Shown in pieces: positions 1 through 8,159 of a DNA stretch of 36,838 nucleotides. The stretch covers positions 1-36,838 of the forward strand of contig CAJUHR010000038.1 of assembly GCA_910586255.1 (NCBI GenBank), read 5' to 3'. This DNA is from an uncultured Lachnospiraceae bacterium (GTDB taxonomy: Bacteria > Bacillota > Clostridia > Lachnospirales > Lachnospiraceae). The notes under the pieces are model-generated. The model saw nothing but the letters and a program-made list of their open reading frames with translations, had not been told where the DNA came from and did no database searches. The position numbers were made by a program, and so were the translations under genes. Numbering within the stretch: the first letter of the stretch is position 1; every line of letters starts with the position of its first letter.

Positions 1-2
1 CA

Positions 3-416
3 GACGAGTTGAAAGAGGATATACAGCTATTCATTAAAGATAGAAGTATAAAGCAGAATCTTAAATGTGGTTCATGTAATAAATGCATTGGAAATTCAAG
101 GCTGGATTATCCATTTCACAGGGATTTGATTCGTTGTAAAGCGGAAGACAGAAAACAAGGGAGAGACATCCCGATATATATTGCATGGAAGTTTGATAGG
201 CCACGTGATGATGTGGGTAGAATCGCGGTTTTTCAGGAAATTGATGAGTTGGAACGGCTGCGCGGATTATACGGATATACAAGAGCTTTTCGCCGCAGAA
301 CGGGTGCTAACGATTACCAGCATGGAATTTCCATGGGAGTGGTAGATAAATATCATTTTTCTATAAGAGAGTGTGAGCCGATAGAAAAGCTTATTTCAGC
401 AATACGCAAAATATAA
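3..416 (+). CDS. 3' part of an unidentified gene
   Basis: The reading frame is open from the first bases of the window and ends at a TAA at 414-416. The first possible start (TTG at 9) has no visible ribosome-binding site, so the gene probably begins upstream and only its C-terminal ~137 residues are seen. It carries a short cysteine cluster (C-G-S-C-N-K-C near the start) that could bind a metal, followed by a charged, Arg-rich region. I do not recognise the family. A strong terminator follows directly and separates it from the capsule operon, so it is probably functionally unrelated. Confidence 0.55.
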   Translation, partial: DELKEDIQLFIKDRSIKQNLKCGSCNKCIGNSRLDYPFHRDLIRCKAEDRKQGRDIPIYIAWKFDRPRDDVGRIAVFQEIDELERLRGLYGYTRAFRRRTGANDYQHGISMGVVDKYHFSIRECEPIEKLISAIRKI

Positions 417-426
417 AGCAATTCCT

Positions 427-473
427 TCCGGCATGGAAGTTTTCAAATGAAAGCTTCCATGCCGGATTTTTTG
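427..473 (+). terminator. Strong intrinsic terminator
   Basis: A perfect 13-bp stem (427-439 with 454-466, TCCGGCATGGAAG against its complement) is extended by a few T-A/T-G pairs around a small loop and is followed by TTTTTTGTTT. It lies just after the stop codon of the first partial gene and insulates the capsule promoter downstream. Confidence 0.92.
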
Positions 474-612
474 TTTAAAAGATTTTTATATTCTAGTGTG
501 GCAAGTCCTTTCTTCAAACTTTAGAAAATAAAGCAAACACGGCAAATCCCCATGAAAAGCAGCATGCGAGAAAAAAATATAAAATGGACATGTGGCAATT
601 TGTCAGAAAAGA

Positions 613-643
613 TTGACAAAATGGTGCGGGGGGGGGGTATAAT
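613..643 (+). promoter_or_regulatory. Capsule operon promoter with poly-G spacer
   Basis: A consensus -35 box TTGACA (613-618) and a consensus -10 box TATAAT (638-643) are separated by 19 bases, ten of which are an uninterrupted G run (628-637) that abuts the -10 box. Sequence upstream of the -35 is A-rich, like an UP element. Expected transcription start is near 650, upstream of the cpsB-like gene. The 19-bp spacer is longer than the 17-bp optimum, and loss of two G would restore 17. Neisseria porA is a known precedent for expression switched by a homopolymer in this position. Confidence 0.8.
628..637 (+). repeat. G10 homopolymer in promoter spacer
   Basis: Ten consecutive G between the -35 and -10 boxes of the first capsule promoter. 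Tracts of this length are prone to slipped-strand mispairing, and each gain or loss changes promoter spacing by one base. Confidence 0.85.
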
Positions 644-743
644 GGTTTTAAGTTTTTATAGATTTGTAGAAAAAAACCAAAAATGTTACATAAAAACGAA
701 GCATATGGGCGATATGCACAGGTGGGAGATGGAACAAAGACAG

Positions 744-1460
744 ATGATAGATGTCCATGCCCACGTTCTTCCAGGAGTAGACGATGGTGCCAGAGATTTT
801 GGGGAAACTCTTCGTCTGCTCCGTTTTGCAGTAGATCAGGGATTTGAGGCAGTGATTGCCACTCCCCACTATTCCAGGAGGAACGAGGCTGTTGGACTTA
901 AAGAGCTGGCGGATCAGGTACAGCAGGAGATCCGAAAGGAATATCCGGATTTTACATTATACCTGGGTCAGGAAACCTTCTTCCATGAGGAGCTTCCCCA
1001 GCGGCTGAAAGACGGAAAAGCTTACACCATGGCAGGAAGCCGTTATGTTCTGGTGGAATTTGAACCAGAGGTTTCCTACGAGAGGCTGTTTCGCGGTATT
1101 AGGGCCTTGTCCTTTGCCGGATACAGACCGGTGCTGGCCCATATGGAGCGATACGGATGCCTGCGCATAGAGAATCACCTTCAGGAGCTAAGAGACATCC
1201 GGTGCGTGCTTCAGATGAATTATGAGAGCCTGCAGGGATCATGGCCTCACCCGGAGGCACGCTGGTGCAAAAGACAGGTGCGGGAGGGGCGGATCGAGCT
1301 TCTGGGAACCGATATGCACCGGCCCGATTACCGGCCGCCAAAGGTCAGGAACGCGGTGCAATGGCTGGAAAAGAATGTGAGGAGCGAGCTGGTCACGGCG
1401 ATGACCTATGCAAATCCTCTTCATATCATAAAAGACGAAGGAATGGAACAGGGAAGATAA
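744..1460 (+). CDS. cpsB: CpsB/YwqE-type PHP tyrosine phosphatase
   Basis: Manganese-dependent PHP-family protein-tyrosine phosphatase that removes phosphate from the capsule tyrosine kinase (the CpsD-like protein two genes downstream) and so tunes polymer synthesis. Visible family motifs are the N-terminal metal site H-A-H-V-L-P-G-V-D-D-G, then A-T-P-H-Y, L-A-H-M-E-R-Y and G-T-D-M-H near the end. The frame is open back to 552, but that stretch spans the promoter and the G tract, so it cannot be coding in the main transcript. I chose ATG 744 because homologues start at this motif; ATG 729 is an alternative. From 744 the length is 238 residues, normal for the family. It is followed one base later by the CpsC-like gene. 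Confidence 0.9.
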   Translation: MIDVHAHVLPGVDDGARDFGETLRLLRFAVDQGFEAVIATPHYSRRNEAVGLKELADQVQQEIRKEYPDFTLYLGQETFFHEELPQRLKDGKAYTMAGSRYVLVEFEPEVSYERLFRGIRALSFAGYRPVLAHMERYGCLRIENHLQELRDIRCVLQMNYESLQGSWPHPEARWCKRQVREGRIELLGTDMHRPDYRPPKVRNAVQWLEKNVRSELVTAMTYANPLHIIKDEGMEQGR

Positions 1461-1461
1461 G

Positions 1462-2205
1462 ATGGCACAAAGAAACGAGATGAATCAAAATGACGAGATT
1501 GAGATTGACCTGCTGGAGCTTTTGCAGGCGCTGAAAAAGCGGATATGGCTGATTCTTTTGGCTATTGTGATCGGCGGCGGCGCGGCAGGGGCCTACAGCA
1601 GACTGGTATTAACTCCTCAGTATACCTCCACGGCAATGCTCTATGTGCTCTCCAAGGAGACCACCCTGACATCGCTGGCGGATTTACAGATCGGCAGCCA
1701 GCTGACAACGGATTATAAGATTATCATGACCAGCCGGCCGGTGCTGCAGAATGTGATTGATTCTCTGGGGCTTCAGATGAGCTACCGGGCCCTTAGAAGC
1801 AAGCTCAAGATCGACAACCCTACGGAGAGCCGAATCCTGACCGTGACAGTGACGGATCCGGATCCCCGCTTGGCAAAGCTGATTGTAGATGAGGTGGCCT
1901 ACACGGCATCCGACTATATCGGCGATATTATGGAGATGGTTCCGCCCAAGATGATTGAGGACGGAGAAGTAGTGCCGATTCCCATAAGCCCCAACAACCG
2001 GAAGAATACCATGCTGGGGGCTATGGCAGGCTGTGCACTGGTCTGCGGTCTCACCTTCTTGGAAGTGATTCTCAATGACACGGTCCGCACGGATGAGGAT
2101 GTGGCCAAATATCTGGGCCTGACAGTTCTTGCTTCGGTGCCGGAGCGGGAAGGGGAGGCCAGAGAATCTGAAAAGCACAGGAAAAAAAGGAAAAAGAAAA
2201 AATGA
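1462..2205 (+). CDS. cpsC: CpsC/Wzz-type chain-length regulator and kinase adaptor
   Basis: Polysaccharide co-polymerase of 247 residues. It has an N-terminal transmembrane helix (about residues 28-46), an extracellular domain and a second helix (about 182-205), and ends in a very Lys/Arg-rich cytoplasmic tail. In Firmicutes this protein activates the separate CpsD tyrosine kinase and controls polymer length and export. The start lies one base after the cpsB-like stop and the stop overlaps the next start by four bases (ATGA). These facts support translational coupling. Identification rests on the Wzz-like topology and gene order. Confidence 0.9.
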   Translation: MAQRNEMNQNDEIEIDLLELLQALKKRIWLILLAIVIGGGAAGAYSRLVLTPQYTSTAMLYVLSKETTLTSLADLQIGSQLTTDYKIIMTSRPVLQNVIDSLGLQMSYRALRSKLKIDNPTESRILTVTVTDPDPRLAKLIVDEVAYTASDYIGDIMEMVPPKMIEDGEVVPIPISPNNRKNTMLGAMAGCALVCGLTFLEVILNDTVRTDEDVAKYLGLTVLASVPEREGEARESEKHRKKRKKKK

Positions 2206-2930
2206 GCAGTGAGACAGTAGAGCTAAAACGGGAAATGCAGGATGATTACAACTACAAGGAAGCGATCAAGACCCTGCGTACCAATATTCAGTTTTGCGGA
2301 AGCAGTATAAGGGCGGTTCTCTTTACCAGCTCCCTTCCGGACGAGGGGAAAAGCGATATTTCCTTTGCTCTGGCAGAGTCCCTGGCCCAGATAGGCAAAA
2401 AGACCATACTGATTGACGCAGACATCCGCAAATCCATTCTGGTGGATCGATATCAGCTAAGGCAGGAGGTGGCCGGCTTATCTCAATATTTAAGCGGTCA
2501 AAAGGTTCTGGAGGATGTGATCTACAAGACCAATGAAGAAAATCTGAGTGTGATTTTTGCAGGCCCCTATTCCCCCAACCCGGCGGAGCTTTTGGAGGAA
2601 GAGCTGTGCGGCCGGATGTTTGAGGCCCTGCGGGCCTGCTATGACTATATTATTGTGGATACGCCTCCCATGGCCAATCTGATTGACGGGGCGATAGTGG
2701 CCCGGCACTGTGACGGCGCGGTGATGGTGATTGAAAGCGGCGCCATCAGCTACCGTCTGGAGCAGAAGGTAAAAGGACAGCTGGAAAAATCCGGCTGCAG
2801 GATTCTGGGAGCAGTATTAAATAAAGTAGATGTCCATACAAAGGGATATTACGGAAAGTACGGGCGCTACGGAAGGTACAAACGATACGATTCATACAAG
2901 GAATACGGCGGTGAGAAGAAGAAATCATGA
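2202..2930 (+). CDS. cpsD: CpsD-type bacterial tyrosine kinase
   Basis: Cytoplasmic BY-kinase of 242 residues that autophosphorylates on a C-terminal tyrosine cluster and, with CpsC, regulates capsule assembly. Visible elements are a P-loop around residues 43-51 (S-S-L-P-D-E-G-K-S), a Walker A' motif (L-I-D-A-D-I-R, about 70-76) and a Walker B motif (I-I-V-D-T-P-P). The tail has eight or more tyrosines in a Gly/Lys/Arg-rich Y-G-K-Y-G-R-Y pattern. The P-loop is slightly unusual: Asp occupies the usual Gly before E-G-K-S, and Asp follows the Ser where Thr is common. The gene overlaps both neighbours by four bases. Confidence 0.92.
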   Translation: MSSETVELKREMQDDYNYKEAIKTLRTNIQFCGSSIRAVLFTSSLPDEGKSDISFALAESLAQIGKKTILIDADIRKSILVDRYQLRQEVAGLSQYLSGQKVLEDVIYKTNEENLSVIFAGPYSPNPAELLEEELCGRMFEALRACYDYIIVDTPPMANLIDGAIVARHCDGAVMVIESGAISYRLEQKVKGQLEKSGCRILGAVLNKVDVHTKGYYGKYGRYGRYKRYDSYKEYGGEKKKS

Positions 2931-3964
2931 GTCGGGGCAGAAGGAATAAAAAGAAATTATACCAGGCCATAGCCCTGGCGGGAGTTCTCTTCGTTATGGT
3001 AATGATACCGGTGACAGTCCAAAAGTACAGACAGAGAAAAGCCATCGAGGCGGAGATCGCCTCCAGAGAGTACACAGAGACGGAGAGAGACGGAGGCTTT
3101 CACAGCCAGACCATAGAATATGACGGAAAGACCTACCGCCGCAACAGCTATGTAAAGGCCATATTGCTTATGGGGGTGGACCGAACCGGCCCCATGACAG
3201 AAAGCACCGGCTATACGGCAGGCGGTCAGGCAGACGGACTGTTTGTCCTGGCCCAGGACACTACCCGCAACACCTTAAAAGTCTTGATGATCCCCAGAGA
3301 TACCATGACGGAGATCACCCTGACGGATCTAAGCGGCAATGTGCTGGGAACCGATGTCCAGCATCTGACTCTGGCCTATGCCTACGGCGATGGCCGGGAG
3401 GAAAGCTGTGAGCGGCTGGCGGAAGCAGTGGCAAACCTTTTGGGCGGGCTGACGATCGATCACTATCTGGCAGCAGATACAGATGTCATCGGAATGCTCA
3501 ATGACGCGGTGGGCGGTGTCACAGTGACCATTCCCATTGACGGCATGGAGGAGCGGGATCCGGCATTTGTAAAGGGCGAAACCGTCACTCTTCACGGCGA
3601 CCAGGCAGAGGCATTTGTCCGTTACCGTGATACCGGTATCAGCCATTCGGCCATCACCCGTATGGCCCAGCAGCAGCAATACATCACCCGGTATTTTGAG
3701 TCTCTCAAGAAAAAATCGGCGGAGGACAGCCAGATTGTCACGGAGATTTTTGAGATGATTCAGAATCATATGGTCACAGATATGGGAAAAGAGGAATACT
3801 TAAAGGTTGCCATGGATGCTTTGGAAAAGGACAGTCTGGCGGAGGGGGATTTTTACACAGTGCCGGGAGAGACTGTGACGACCGATGTTTATGATGAGTT
3901 CTATGTAGATCAGGAGGCATTGATGCCTATGATTCTGGAGCTGTTTTATCGGCAGGTGTCCTAG
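2927..3964 (+). CDS. LytR-CpsA-Psr (LCP) family attachment enzyme
   Basis: Membrane-anchored phosphotransferase family that moves lipid-linked polysaccharide onto peptidoglycan. The 345-residue protein has one N-terminal transmembrane helix (about residues 13-29) and an extracellular LCP domain. Typical motifs are a hydrophobic strand ending M-G-V-D-R, then Q-A-D-G-L-F-V-L, V-L-M-I-P-R-D-T with its conserved Arg-Asp, the D-A-V-G-G-V segment, and an R-M-A-Q-Q-Q motif in place of the usual R-x-x-R-Q-Q. It overlaps the kinase gene by four bases and closes the regulatory part of the operon. About 160 bases without a gene follow, holding a weak GC hairpin with no T-run. Confidence 0.9.
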   Translation: MSRGRRNKKKLYQAIALAGVLFVMVMIPVTVQKYRQRKAIEAEIASREYTETERDGGFHSQTIEYDGKTYRRNSYVKAILLMGVDRTGPMTESTGYTAGGQADGLFVLAQDTTRNTLKVLMIPRDTMTEITLTDLSGNVLGTDVQHLTLAYAYGDGREESCERLAEAVANLLGGLTIDHYLAADTDVIGMLNDAVGGVTVTIPIDGMEERDPAFVKGETVTLHGDQAEAFVRYRDTGISHSAITRMAQQQQYITRYFESLKKKSAEDSQIVTEIFEMIQNHMVTDMGKEEYLKVAMDALEKDSLAEGDFYTVPGETVTTDVYDEFYVDQEALMPMILELFYRQVS

Positions 3965-4123
3965 TACTATGCTTGCAAAAAGTTCGCTGTAGTACCAGGG
4001 TGGCAGGCTGCGTCAGGGGCCGCCTGGACCAATAGGGGAATGGTTTAAAACAGGCAATAACCGGTCTTATCAAAGGCTGTTTATTGAATATAGCATATTT
4101 AAAAGGGAAAGAAGGTGAAAGAG

Positions 4124-4879
4124 ATGAAAAAGAAATGTCTGATGGCACTGGTACTGGCCGGCGTAATGACCTTAGGGCAGATCACTGCATTTGCAGTGGA
4201 CAGCCCGACAACGGCTCCGATCATTGTTCCCAGCGGGGGCAGTGGTGGCGGCGGCGGTGGCGGCAGCCGGGGAGGCTCCGTAAGCACCGGCACAATCACA
4301 GCAGGCAGCGGCGGCTCCGGGGCAACCACTACCATTGCCGACACAACAACGCCGTTGGCTTCCGCAGCAGCGCTGAACGCATTAAACGGCGCCGGCCTGA
4401 TGGGAAATGTACTGACTCTGGTAACCGGCACCAAGACCTCAACCGGCATTCCGATTGAGACCAACGACAAGCAGGAGGCAGTCATAGGAAATATGGCCCT
4501 CAGCTTTGCAACCGGTGTGGCAGAGACCGCGGGACTTCCGGCAAACGTAGTGGCAGCTATCAACAACATCAATGCCGGCCAAACCTTAAGCACCGTGCTG
4601 AATTCGCCGGCGCTGGAAGGCTACAGCGCCCTGACCAGCACCCGTGCATTGGTTGCCAAGGATGCAGTTACCGGAGAGGTAAAGGTGGCCACCACAGAAA
4701 TGACGCTGTATGTGCCGAATCTGGTGCAGGGCCTGAACAACGTATCTGTGCTGTTTTATGATAACGCTACGAATCACTGGGCGGTTCTTCCTGTAGTCAA
4801 TATTGACTGGGAAAAGAAGATGGTATCTGTAAACGTAATCGGTTCAGGTACACTGTCTGTTATCTACAAGCAGCAGTAA
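4124..4879 (+). CDS. Secreted Gly-rich protein of unknown function
   Basis: A 251-residue exported protein. It has a Sec signal peptide (M-K-K-K-C then a hydrophobic stretch, likely cleavage after A-F-A near residue 24). A low-complexity Ser/Gly tract with seven or more Gly in a row follows at about residues 38-70, and then an Ala/Thr-rich body. The C-terminal ~80 residues look like a beta-rich domain with alternating hydrophobic strands. ATG 4124 is preferred over GTG 4115 because GAAGGTG lies seven bases upstream. I recognise no family. Its place between the LCP gene and the priming transferase suggests a cell-surface role tied to the polysaccharide, but that is inference. Confidence 0.72.
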   Translation: MKKKCLMALVLAGVMTLGQITAFAVDSPTTAPIIVPSGGSGGGGGGGSRGGSVSTGTITAGSGGSGATTTIADTTTPLASAAALNALNGAGLMGNVLTLVTGTKTSTGIPIETNDKQEAVIGNMALSFATGVAETAGLPANVVAAINNINAGQTLSTVLNSPALEGYSALTSTRALVAKDAVTGEVKVATTEMTLYVPNLVQGLNNVSVLFYDNATNHWAVLPVVNIDWEKKMVSVNVIGSGTLSVIYKQQ

Positions 4880-4958
4880 GATGAAAATGTGCTTCCAAAG
4901 AAGGCTGACAACAGGTGAGACAGGAGAGAAATTTCGGGAGTGCATGATATGGCAAGGG

Positions 4959-4987
4959 GGGAGATACGCCTGAAGAGGGCGCCTCCC
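4959..4987 (+). other. GC-rich leader stem-loop before priming transferase
   Basis: GGGAG (4959-4963) pairs with CTCCC (4983-4987) and CGCC (4967-4970) with GGCG (4978-4981), around a 7-base loop. No T-run follows, so it is not a classical terminator. It sits about 40 bases upstream of the transferase start and may affect message stability or translation. Confidence 0.4.
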
Positions 4988-5029
4988 ATCTGTGTCAGGG
5001 GTTTAAGAGAATATGGAGGAGAGGGAAAT

Positions 5030-6478
5030 ATGTATCGCAAGTCGAGCAAGGACTGGACGAAGCATCTGGACTTTATAGTGCTTGACATGATCTGTCTGCA
5101 GGTGGCGTATTTTATGGCTTACCTGATCCGTCATGGAAATAGTTTTCCATTTGACAATCAGCTGTACCGGGATATGATCTTTGTCTTTTGCTTTTCGCAG
5201 GTGTTTGTGTCACTGGTCAACGACAGCTTTAAAAATATCCTTAGGAGAGGATATTACCACGAATTTACGGCTTCCGTGCGGCATGTAGGCATGATCATTC
5301 TGCTGTCTGTTCTGTACTTGTTTTCGACACGTGAGAGTAGCGCCTACTCCAGAATTGTAGTGGCATTGACAGGAATTTTTTATGTTGCTATGACATGGAC
5401 TGTCAGATGCTTTTGGAAAAAGATTCTGGCAAAGCGGGGAACCGATGGGAAGGTAGAGAGAACCCTGATACTGCTGACCACCAAAAGCATGGCATCAGAG
5501 CTGATACGGAATTTCCGGGAAAATAATTACGGCGGTCTCCGTTTGATCGGAATTGCGCTGATGAATGATGTCGGAAAGAAAGATGCATTTCACAAAGGAA
5601 TGGAGATTGAGGGAGTGCCTGTGGTGGCGGATGCTGTCTCCATGGCAGACTATGTGTGCAAGGATTGGGTGGATGAGGTCTTTATCTCGCTTCCCAGAGA
5701 GGTGGAGCTTCCCGATGCCCTGTATGATGAGCTGGTGGCCATGGGAGTCACCGTACATCTGCGCCTTCTGCGGGCCATGAAATCCGAGGGCCAGAAGCAG
5801 AGCGTAGAACGGCTGGGAAATTATACCGTGCTGAGCAGCAGCATCAACATGGCGCCGGCAAAGCAGTTCTTATACAAACGCCTTTTGGATATTTTGGGCG
5901 GAACCGTGGGATGCCTGGCCACAGCGGTTTTGTACATATTTATCGCACCATTGATCTACATCCAGTCTCCGGGACCGATCTTTTTCTCCCAGGAACGGGT
6001 GGGAATGAACGGAAGAAAGTTCCGGATCTATAAATTTCGCAGCATGTACATGGATGCAGAGGAGCGGAAGCAGGAGCTGATGAAACAGAACAAGGTGAAG
6101 GACGGCATGATGTTCAAGATGGATAACGACCCCCGAATCATTGGCGGGGAGCATGGCATCGGCGGCATTATCCGCAGATTTTCTCTGGATGAATTTCCTC
6201 AGTTCTGGAATGTGCTGAAAGGTGATATGAGCCTGGTAGGCACCAGACCGCCGACTGTGGAGGAGTGGAAAAAATATGATCTCCATCACAGAGTACGCCT
6301 GGCCACTAAGCCCGGGATCACCGGTATGTGGCAGGTCAGCGGCAGAAGCGGCATCACGGACTTTGAGGAAGTGGTAAGGTTGGATAAGAAGTACATCATG
6401 GAGTGGAGCATGGGGCTGGATCTGCGGATTCTGTTTCGGACCGTGGGAGCCGTGCTTCGGAGTGATGGGGCGATGTAG
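5030..6478 (+). CDS. Undecaprenyl-phosphate sugar-phosphate transferase (priming)
   Basis: Polyprenyl glycosylphosphotransferase that starts repeat-unit synthesis by moving a hexose-1-phosphate from a nucleotide sugar to undecaprenyl phosphate at the inner face of the membrane. The 482-residue protein has several N-terminal transmembrane helices, a central CoA-binding-like Rossmann region, one more membrane helix (about 285-310) and the conserved C-terminal catalytic domain. Motifs there include S-P-G-P-I-F-F-S-Q-E-R-V-G, K-F-R-S-M, the R-R-F-S-L-D-E-F-P-Q-F-W-N-V-L stretch and L-V-G-T-R-P-P. ATG 5030 is chosen because GGAGGAG lies 8 bases upstream and the protein then begins M-Y-R-K; the frame is open to 4940. 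It is the last gene before the RiPP-like block. Confidence 0.93.
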   Translation: MYRKSSKDWTKHLDFIVLDMICLQVAYFMAYLIRHGNSFPFDNQLYRDMIFVFCFSQVFVSLVNDSFKNILRRGYYHEFTASVRHVGMIILLSVLYLFSTRESSAYSRIVVALTGIFYVAMTWTVRCFWKKILAKRGTDGKVERTLILLTTKSMASELIRNFRENNYGGLRLIGIALMNDVGKKDAFHKGMEIEGVPVVADAVSMADYVCKDWVDEVFISLPREVELPDALYDELVAMGVTVHLRLLRAMKSEGQKQSVERLGNYTVLSSSINMAPAKQFLYKRLLDILGGTVGCLATAVLYIFIAPLIYIQSPGPIFFSQERVGMNGRKFRIYKFRSMYMDAEERKQELMKQNKVKDGMMFKMDNDPRIIGGEHGIGGIIRRFSLDEFPQFWNVLKGDMSLVGTRPPTVEEWKKYDLHHRVRLATKPGITGMWQVSGRSGITDFEEVVRLDKKYIMEWSMGLDLRILFRTVGAVLRSDGAM

Positions 6479-6550
6479 AGAAGAAAAGCTAAAAATGAGA
6501 ACAGTGGCTTTGAGCTGCTATAAACATTGATCGGGGGAGCATCGGATACT

Positions 6551-7309
6551 ATGTTCAAAATAGAAATAGCCGGACTCGTAATCGGAATAGACAATCACTA
6601 TGAATACGTAAGCCGACTTTGCGAACCCTATAAGGCCAATGGGAGAAGAGAGGATTTTCAGGTATCCGTTACCCGGCAGGAGATTTTAAAGGAACAGGTG
6701 CAGAGCACGGAGAAATTTCCTCTTGCCTACTGTGAAAGCATATGTCTGTATCGCCGTATTTGTCTGAAGCTCATTGACTATGACGCTTTTTTGATGCATT
6801 CAGCGGCTTTAAAGATGAATGGAAAAGCATTTGTTTTCGCTGCAAAAAGCGGCGTGGGAAAAACCACACACGTGAGACTGTGGATGGAAGAGTTTGCCGG
6901 ACGGGTTCAGGTGATAAATGGCGATAAGCCTGTCATTCGATTCATGGATAATGCCTTTTATGTGTGCGGCACCCCCTGGTGTGGAAAGGAAGGTCTGGGC
7001 AATTCGGTTTCTGTGCCGATGCAGGCGATCTGTTTTTTGGAGCAAAGCAGGGAAAACCATATCCGAAGGCTGGAAATATCGGAGGTAATCGGACGGATCT
7101 TCCACCAGATGCTGATGCCGAGAGAGGAAGAGGCGATGAGTCATTTCCTGGAATTGGTGGATAAGATGCTTGCCAGTGTGGATTGCTATATTCTTCAATG
7201 TAACAAGGAGAGAGAAGCGGCATTGGCGGCGTATGAGGGGATGAGGGGCAGTGAAGGTGCGGACAAAGTCATGGAAGAAAACCGTAAGAACAGCGAAACA
7301 GACGGATAA
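6551..7309 (+). CDS. HPr-kinase-like P-loop protein of a RiPP-type cluster
   Basis: A 252-residue protein with an HprK/PEP-carboxykinase-type P-loop: A-K-S-G-V-G-K-T-T at about residues 98-106, preceded by M-H-S-A-A-L, which is typical of this family. A conserved N-G-D-K-P motif follows at about 123-127. It lacks the full HPr-kinase architecture and does not look like a central carbon regulator. Relatives sit beside PqqD-like proteins and peptide-modifying enzymes and may phosphorylate the precursor peptide or serve as an accessory factor. ATG 6551 is preferred, with GGGGGAG 11 bases upstream; a TTG at 6527 is possible. It begins the embedded RiPP-like block. Confidence 0.75.
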   Translation: MFKIEIAGLVIGIDNHYEYVSRLCEPYKANGRREDFQVSVTRQEILKEQVQSTEKFPLAYCESICLYRRICLKLIDYDAFLMHSAALKMNGKAFVFAAKSGVGKTTHVRLWMEEFAGRVQVINGDKPVIRFMDNAFYVCGTPWCGKEGLGNSVSVPMQAICFLEQSRENHIRRLEISEVIGRIFHQMLMPREEEAMSHFLELVDKMLASVDCYILQCNKEREAALAAYEGMRGSEGADKVMEENRKNSETDG

Positions 7310-7363
7310 CAGGAAAGTATGGGAATTGCTGTAAAAAGAAAAGCACACAGGGAGGATACAGGG

Positions 7364-7642
7364 ATGATTCGGGCAAAAAAAGGTTTTATACTCCGGCGCT
7401 TGGGGAAGGAATATATGGTGGTTCCCGTGGGAGAGGCCAGCAAAAATCTTAACGGCATGATCCGGCTGGACGAGACAGGAGCCTTTTACTGGCGGGAGCT
7501 TGAAAAGGGCATCACAAGAGACGGGCTGGCAGAGAAGATGCTGGAACGGTTTGAGGATCTGGATGAAGAAACAGCCCGGAGAGATTTGAACGAATTTTTG
7601 GAGACCATGGAGGTCGCTTTGGAGACGGATGATGGGGAATAG
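7364..7642 (+). CDS. PqqD-like peptide recognition protein
   Basis: A 92-residue PqqD-family protein (RiPP recognition element fold) that would bind the leader of a precursor peptide and present it to the radical SAM enzyme. Family features are an N-terminal G-F-I-L-R-R strand, the V-V-P-V-G-E turn, L-N-G-M-I-R-L-D-E-T-G-A-F-Y-W, and a C-terminal helix rich in acidic residues with the R-R-D-L-N-E-F-L pattern. ATG 7364 is chosen over the 7319 start because GGGAGG ends 8 bases upstream and homologues start here. The 3' end overlaps the peptidase gene by 14 bases, so the two are translationally coupled. Confidence 0.85.
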   Translation: MIRAKKGFILRRLGKEYMVVPVGEASKNLNGMIRLDETGAFYWRELEKGITRDGLAEKMLERFEDLDEETARRDLNEFLETMEVALETDDGE

Positions 7643-8090
7643 TTCCGTCTATGACACCATTGAAGAGGTGCTGAAGGCACAGGGACGTATTCTTTTACAG
7701 ACAACCGGAATCAGTATGGAGCCGCTCTTGCATGACCGGAAAAGTACGGTCGTGATCGAGCAGGCGGCGGGGGAGCTAAAGAAATACGATGTGGCGCTTT
7801 TTAGCCGTCCTTCGGGGGAATATGTGCTGCACAGAATCGTGAAGGTTCGGGAAAGGGATTATCTGATCTGTGGAGATAACGGGCTTTATAAGGAGCCGGT
7901 GCTAAAAGAAAATGTTCTCGGTGTGATGACCGGATTTTATCCGGATGAAGGGGAAAAATTTGTTTCCTGCGAGGATGAGGAGTATCGGAGGTATCTGCGT
8001 ACCCTGGGTGTGAGGTACGGGGCGCGGCGGATAAAGGCGGCGCTTAGAAGAATCCGCAGGAAATTTTACATATTATTGCGCGGCGGATGA
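7629..8090 (+). CDS. Soluble S26-type (Ser/His) peptidase
   Basis: A 153-residue signal-peptidase-like protein. The nucleophile motif G-I-S-M-E-P-L is at about residues 28-34. The next conserved block reads K-Y-D-V-A-L-F, and then V-L-H-R-I-V places a His where bacterial signal peptidase I has its general-base Lys. This matches the Ser-His dyad of the SipW/ER type. A G-D-N motif follows. There is no N-terminal transmembrane anchor; the C-terminus is a strongly basic amphipathic segment that might contact membrane. Next to a PqqD-like gene and a precursor, a leader-peptide protease is the likely role. S24-type repressor function is unlikely because no DNA-binding domain is present. Confidence 0.75.
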   Translation: MMGNSSVYDTIEEVLKAQGRILLQTTGISMEPLLHDRKSTVVIEQAAGELKKYDVALFSRPSGEYVLHRIVKVRERDYLICGDNGLYKEPVLKENVLGVMTGFYPDEGEKFVSCEDEEYRRYLRTLGVRYGARRIKAALRRIRRKFYILLRGG

Positions 8091-8159
8091 GGTAGTAGGT
8101 ATGCATCTCGAAGGAGAAAGCGTATTTATTATAAATTTTAAGGAAGGAGGTAGAGTGTC

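Noticed and set aside
552..743. Upstream extension of the cpsB-like frame
   Set aside because: It spans the promoter boxes and the G tract, and family members begin at the H-A-H metal motif; it is an open frame by chance.
3960..4060. GC hairpins after the LCP gene as a terminator
   Set aside because: No T-run follows, the stems are imperfect, and downstream genes belong to the same functional unit.
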